Shown: positions 5,851 to 6,354 of the stretch, piece by piece
How the letters are laid out: each line of letters opens with the position of its first letter
Position numbering within the stretch: the first letter of the stretch is position 1
Origin: Acidobacteriota bacterium
Lineage (GTDB): Bacteria; Acidobacteriota; Terriglobia; Terriglobales; Acidobacteriaceae
Direction: 5' to 3'
NCBI GenBank assembly: GCA_021802085.1
Contig: JAKAAZ010000204.1
Span: 1 to 6,354 of the forward strand
Length of the DNA: 6,354 nt
Notes under the pieces: generated by a model
Seen by the model: the letters and a program-made list of their open reading frames with translations, nothing else
What the model was told of the DNA's origin: nothing
The model's database searches: none
Translations under genes and position numbers: made by a program

Positions 5851-6354
5851 TCCATGCCTCCCGTGGCGCTGACGTTGAGCTGTTTTGTGGCCAGTATCTG
5901 GCCGCCGCGCTGGACCGTTACGATTACCTGCCACGCGCCTCCCACGTCCAGTTGCAGAGGGCCTTCATAAAAACCATTGCCCTTGTCGGCCAGCGTCGCG
6001 ACAACGCGTTTTGCCCCCATGCCCATTGCGGGCATGGCCGGCATCAAGAAGGTCGCGGTCACCTGCGCACCTGTGACCGGCTTTCCGTCAGGACCGGTCA
6101 GCTTCACGCGTACTGTATTTGCGCCATTGCGCGGCGGATTTGGCTGCGTGGCGAAATCGATCCGCATTTGCGCGGCTGGCGCTTTGCTGGGTCCTGTGGC
6201 AGCCTGTGGCGACGGGGGCGCAAACGCCGCAAGCGCCTGCTGCAGCTGCGCTTCCGAGTCCACAAGAAAGTTGGCCGAGCTGACAATCTGTTCGCCTGCC
6301 TTGAGACCGTTGAGGACGATCATCGAATCGTCGAGCTGCGGCCCGACCTCGATG
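5847..6354 (-). CDS. cusB: CusB-like periplasmic adaptor (membrane fusion protein), C-terminal part with YtkA/FixH-like domain
   Basis: This adaptor links the RND pump to an outer-membrane channel. The gene enters from the right window edge, so the start, signal peptide, hairpin and lipoyl domains are not visible. The frame is open from 6353 to the TGA at 5847-5849, giving 168 residues. The first part, IEVGPQLDDSMIVLNGLKAG then EQIVSSANFLVDSEAQLQQA, matches the membrane-proximal end of CusB-type adaptors (GLKAGE.VV..ANFLIDSE). A Pro/Ala-rich linker follows. The last 100 or so residues (from about MRIDFATQPNPPRNGANTVR) form a separate beta-sandwich-like domain of YtkA/FixH type: LTGPDGKPVTGAQVTATFLM, then a methionine-rich MPAMPAMGM (6018-6044), then ADKGNGFYEGPLQLDVGGAW and QVIVTVQ. 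The Met cluster is a plausible soft-metal contact. It is the first gene of the pair in reading order and overlaps the pump start by 4 bp. The ATG at 6321-6323 is internal, not the start. Confidence 0.88.
   Translation of the reverse strand, partial: IEVGPQLDDSMIVLNGLKAGEQIVSSANFLVDSEAQLQQALAAFAPPSPQAATGPSKAPAAQMRIDFATQPNPPRNGANTVRVKLTGPDGKPVTGAQVTATFLMPAMPAMGMGAKRVVATLADKGNGFYEGPLQLDVGGAWQVIVTVQRGGQILATKQLNVSATGGME
5857..5862 (-). promoter_or_regulatory. Ribosome binding site deciding the pump start
   Basis: GGGAGG on the minus strand lies 6 bp before the ATG at 5848-5850, inside the last codons of the adaptor gene. It supports this ATG and not the one 84 bp further upstream, and with the ATGA overlap it indicates translational coupling of adaptor and pump. 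Confidence 0.7.

Noticed and set aside
5851..5934. 28-codon N-terminal extension of the pump
   Set aside because: It lies wholly within the adaptor coding sequence, is rich in Arg and Gly unlike pump N-termini, and a well-placed ribosome binding site supports the later ATG.
4699..5970. Long plus-strand open frame of 423 codons opposite the pump gene
   Set aside because: It is antisense to a clearly homologous RND pump, has a composition rich in His, Arg and Gly without family motifs, and arises from GC-biased codon use of the real gene.
1..6354. CRISPR arrays, tRNA or rRNA genes
   Set aside because: I saw no regularly spaced direct repeats and no tRNA- or rRNA-like conserved stretches; almost all sequence is explained by coding regions or IS remnants.

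Overview
The window has two different halves. About the first 1 kb is a pile of decayed insertion-sequence remnants, and the remaining 5.3 kb is a block of intact genes all read on the minus strand. The organism is a GC-rich Gram-negative bacterium: it has a tripartite heavy-metal RND efflux system and a Tat-exported periplasmic sulfatase. The protein flavour (an adaptor ending in a YtkA/FixH-like domain, many degenerate IS elements, a soil-type sulfatase) would suit an Acidobacteriota/Terriglobia genome, but this is an impression and was not tested.

Layout. From 1 to about 190 (+) there is an internal piece of an IS1595-type (ISXO2-like) transposase. From about 205 to 460 (+) there is the frameshifted C-terminus of an IS256-family transposase, followed by a probable IS256-type terminal inverted repeat ending near 484. 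From about 488 to 966 (-) there is the N-terminal DEDD domain of an IS110-family transposase, broken by an in-frame amber stop, a probable small in-frame deletion and a frameshift. The IS256 end meets the IS110 reading frame directly, which suggests IS256 inserted into IS110 and the pile later lost its other parts. Positions 967 to 1080 are the non-coding flank of IS110 and contain a 15-bp near-palindrome.

From 1081 to 2592 (-) lies a complete 503-residue type I (formylglycine) sulfatase with a Tat signal. It is separated by 105 bp from an intact 1050-residue CusA-type heavy-metal RND pump (2698 to 5850, -). The pump start overlaps by 4 bp the stop of a CusB-like periplasmic adaptor, of which only the C-terminal 168 residues lie in the window (5847 to 6354, -, running off the right edge).

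How the genes work together. The adaptor and pump form the inner-membrane and periplasmic parts of a Cu(I)/Ag(I)-type export complex and are clearly translationally coupled. An outer-membrane channel would be expected beyond the right edge. The sulfatase is downstream in the same direction with its own strong ribosome binding site, but has no evident functional link to metal export. The IS remnants mark the end of this gene block. I see no wholly new system here. The points most worth a second look are the reduced methionine relay of the pump, the methionine-rich YtkA/FixH-like tail on the adaptor, and the nested IS scars.
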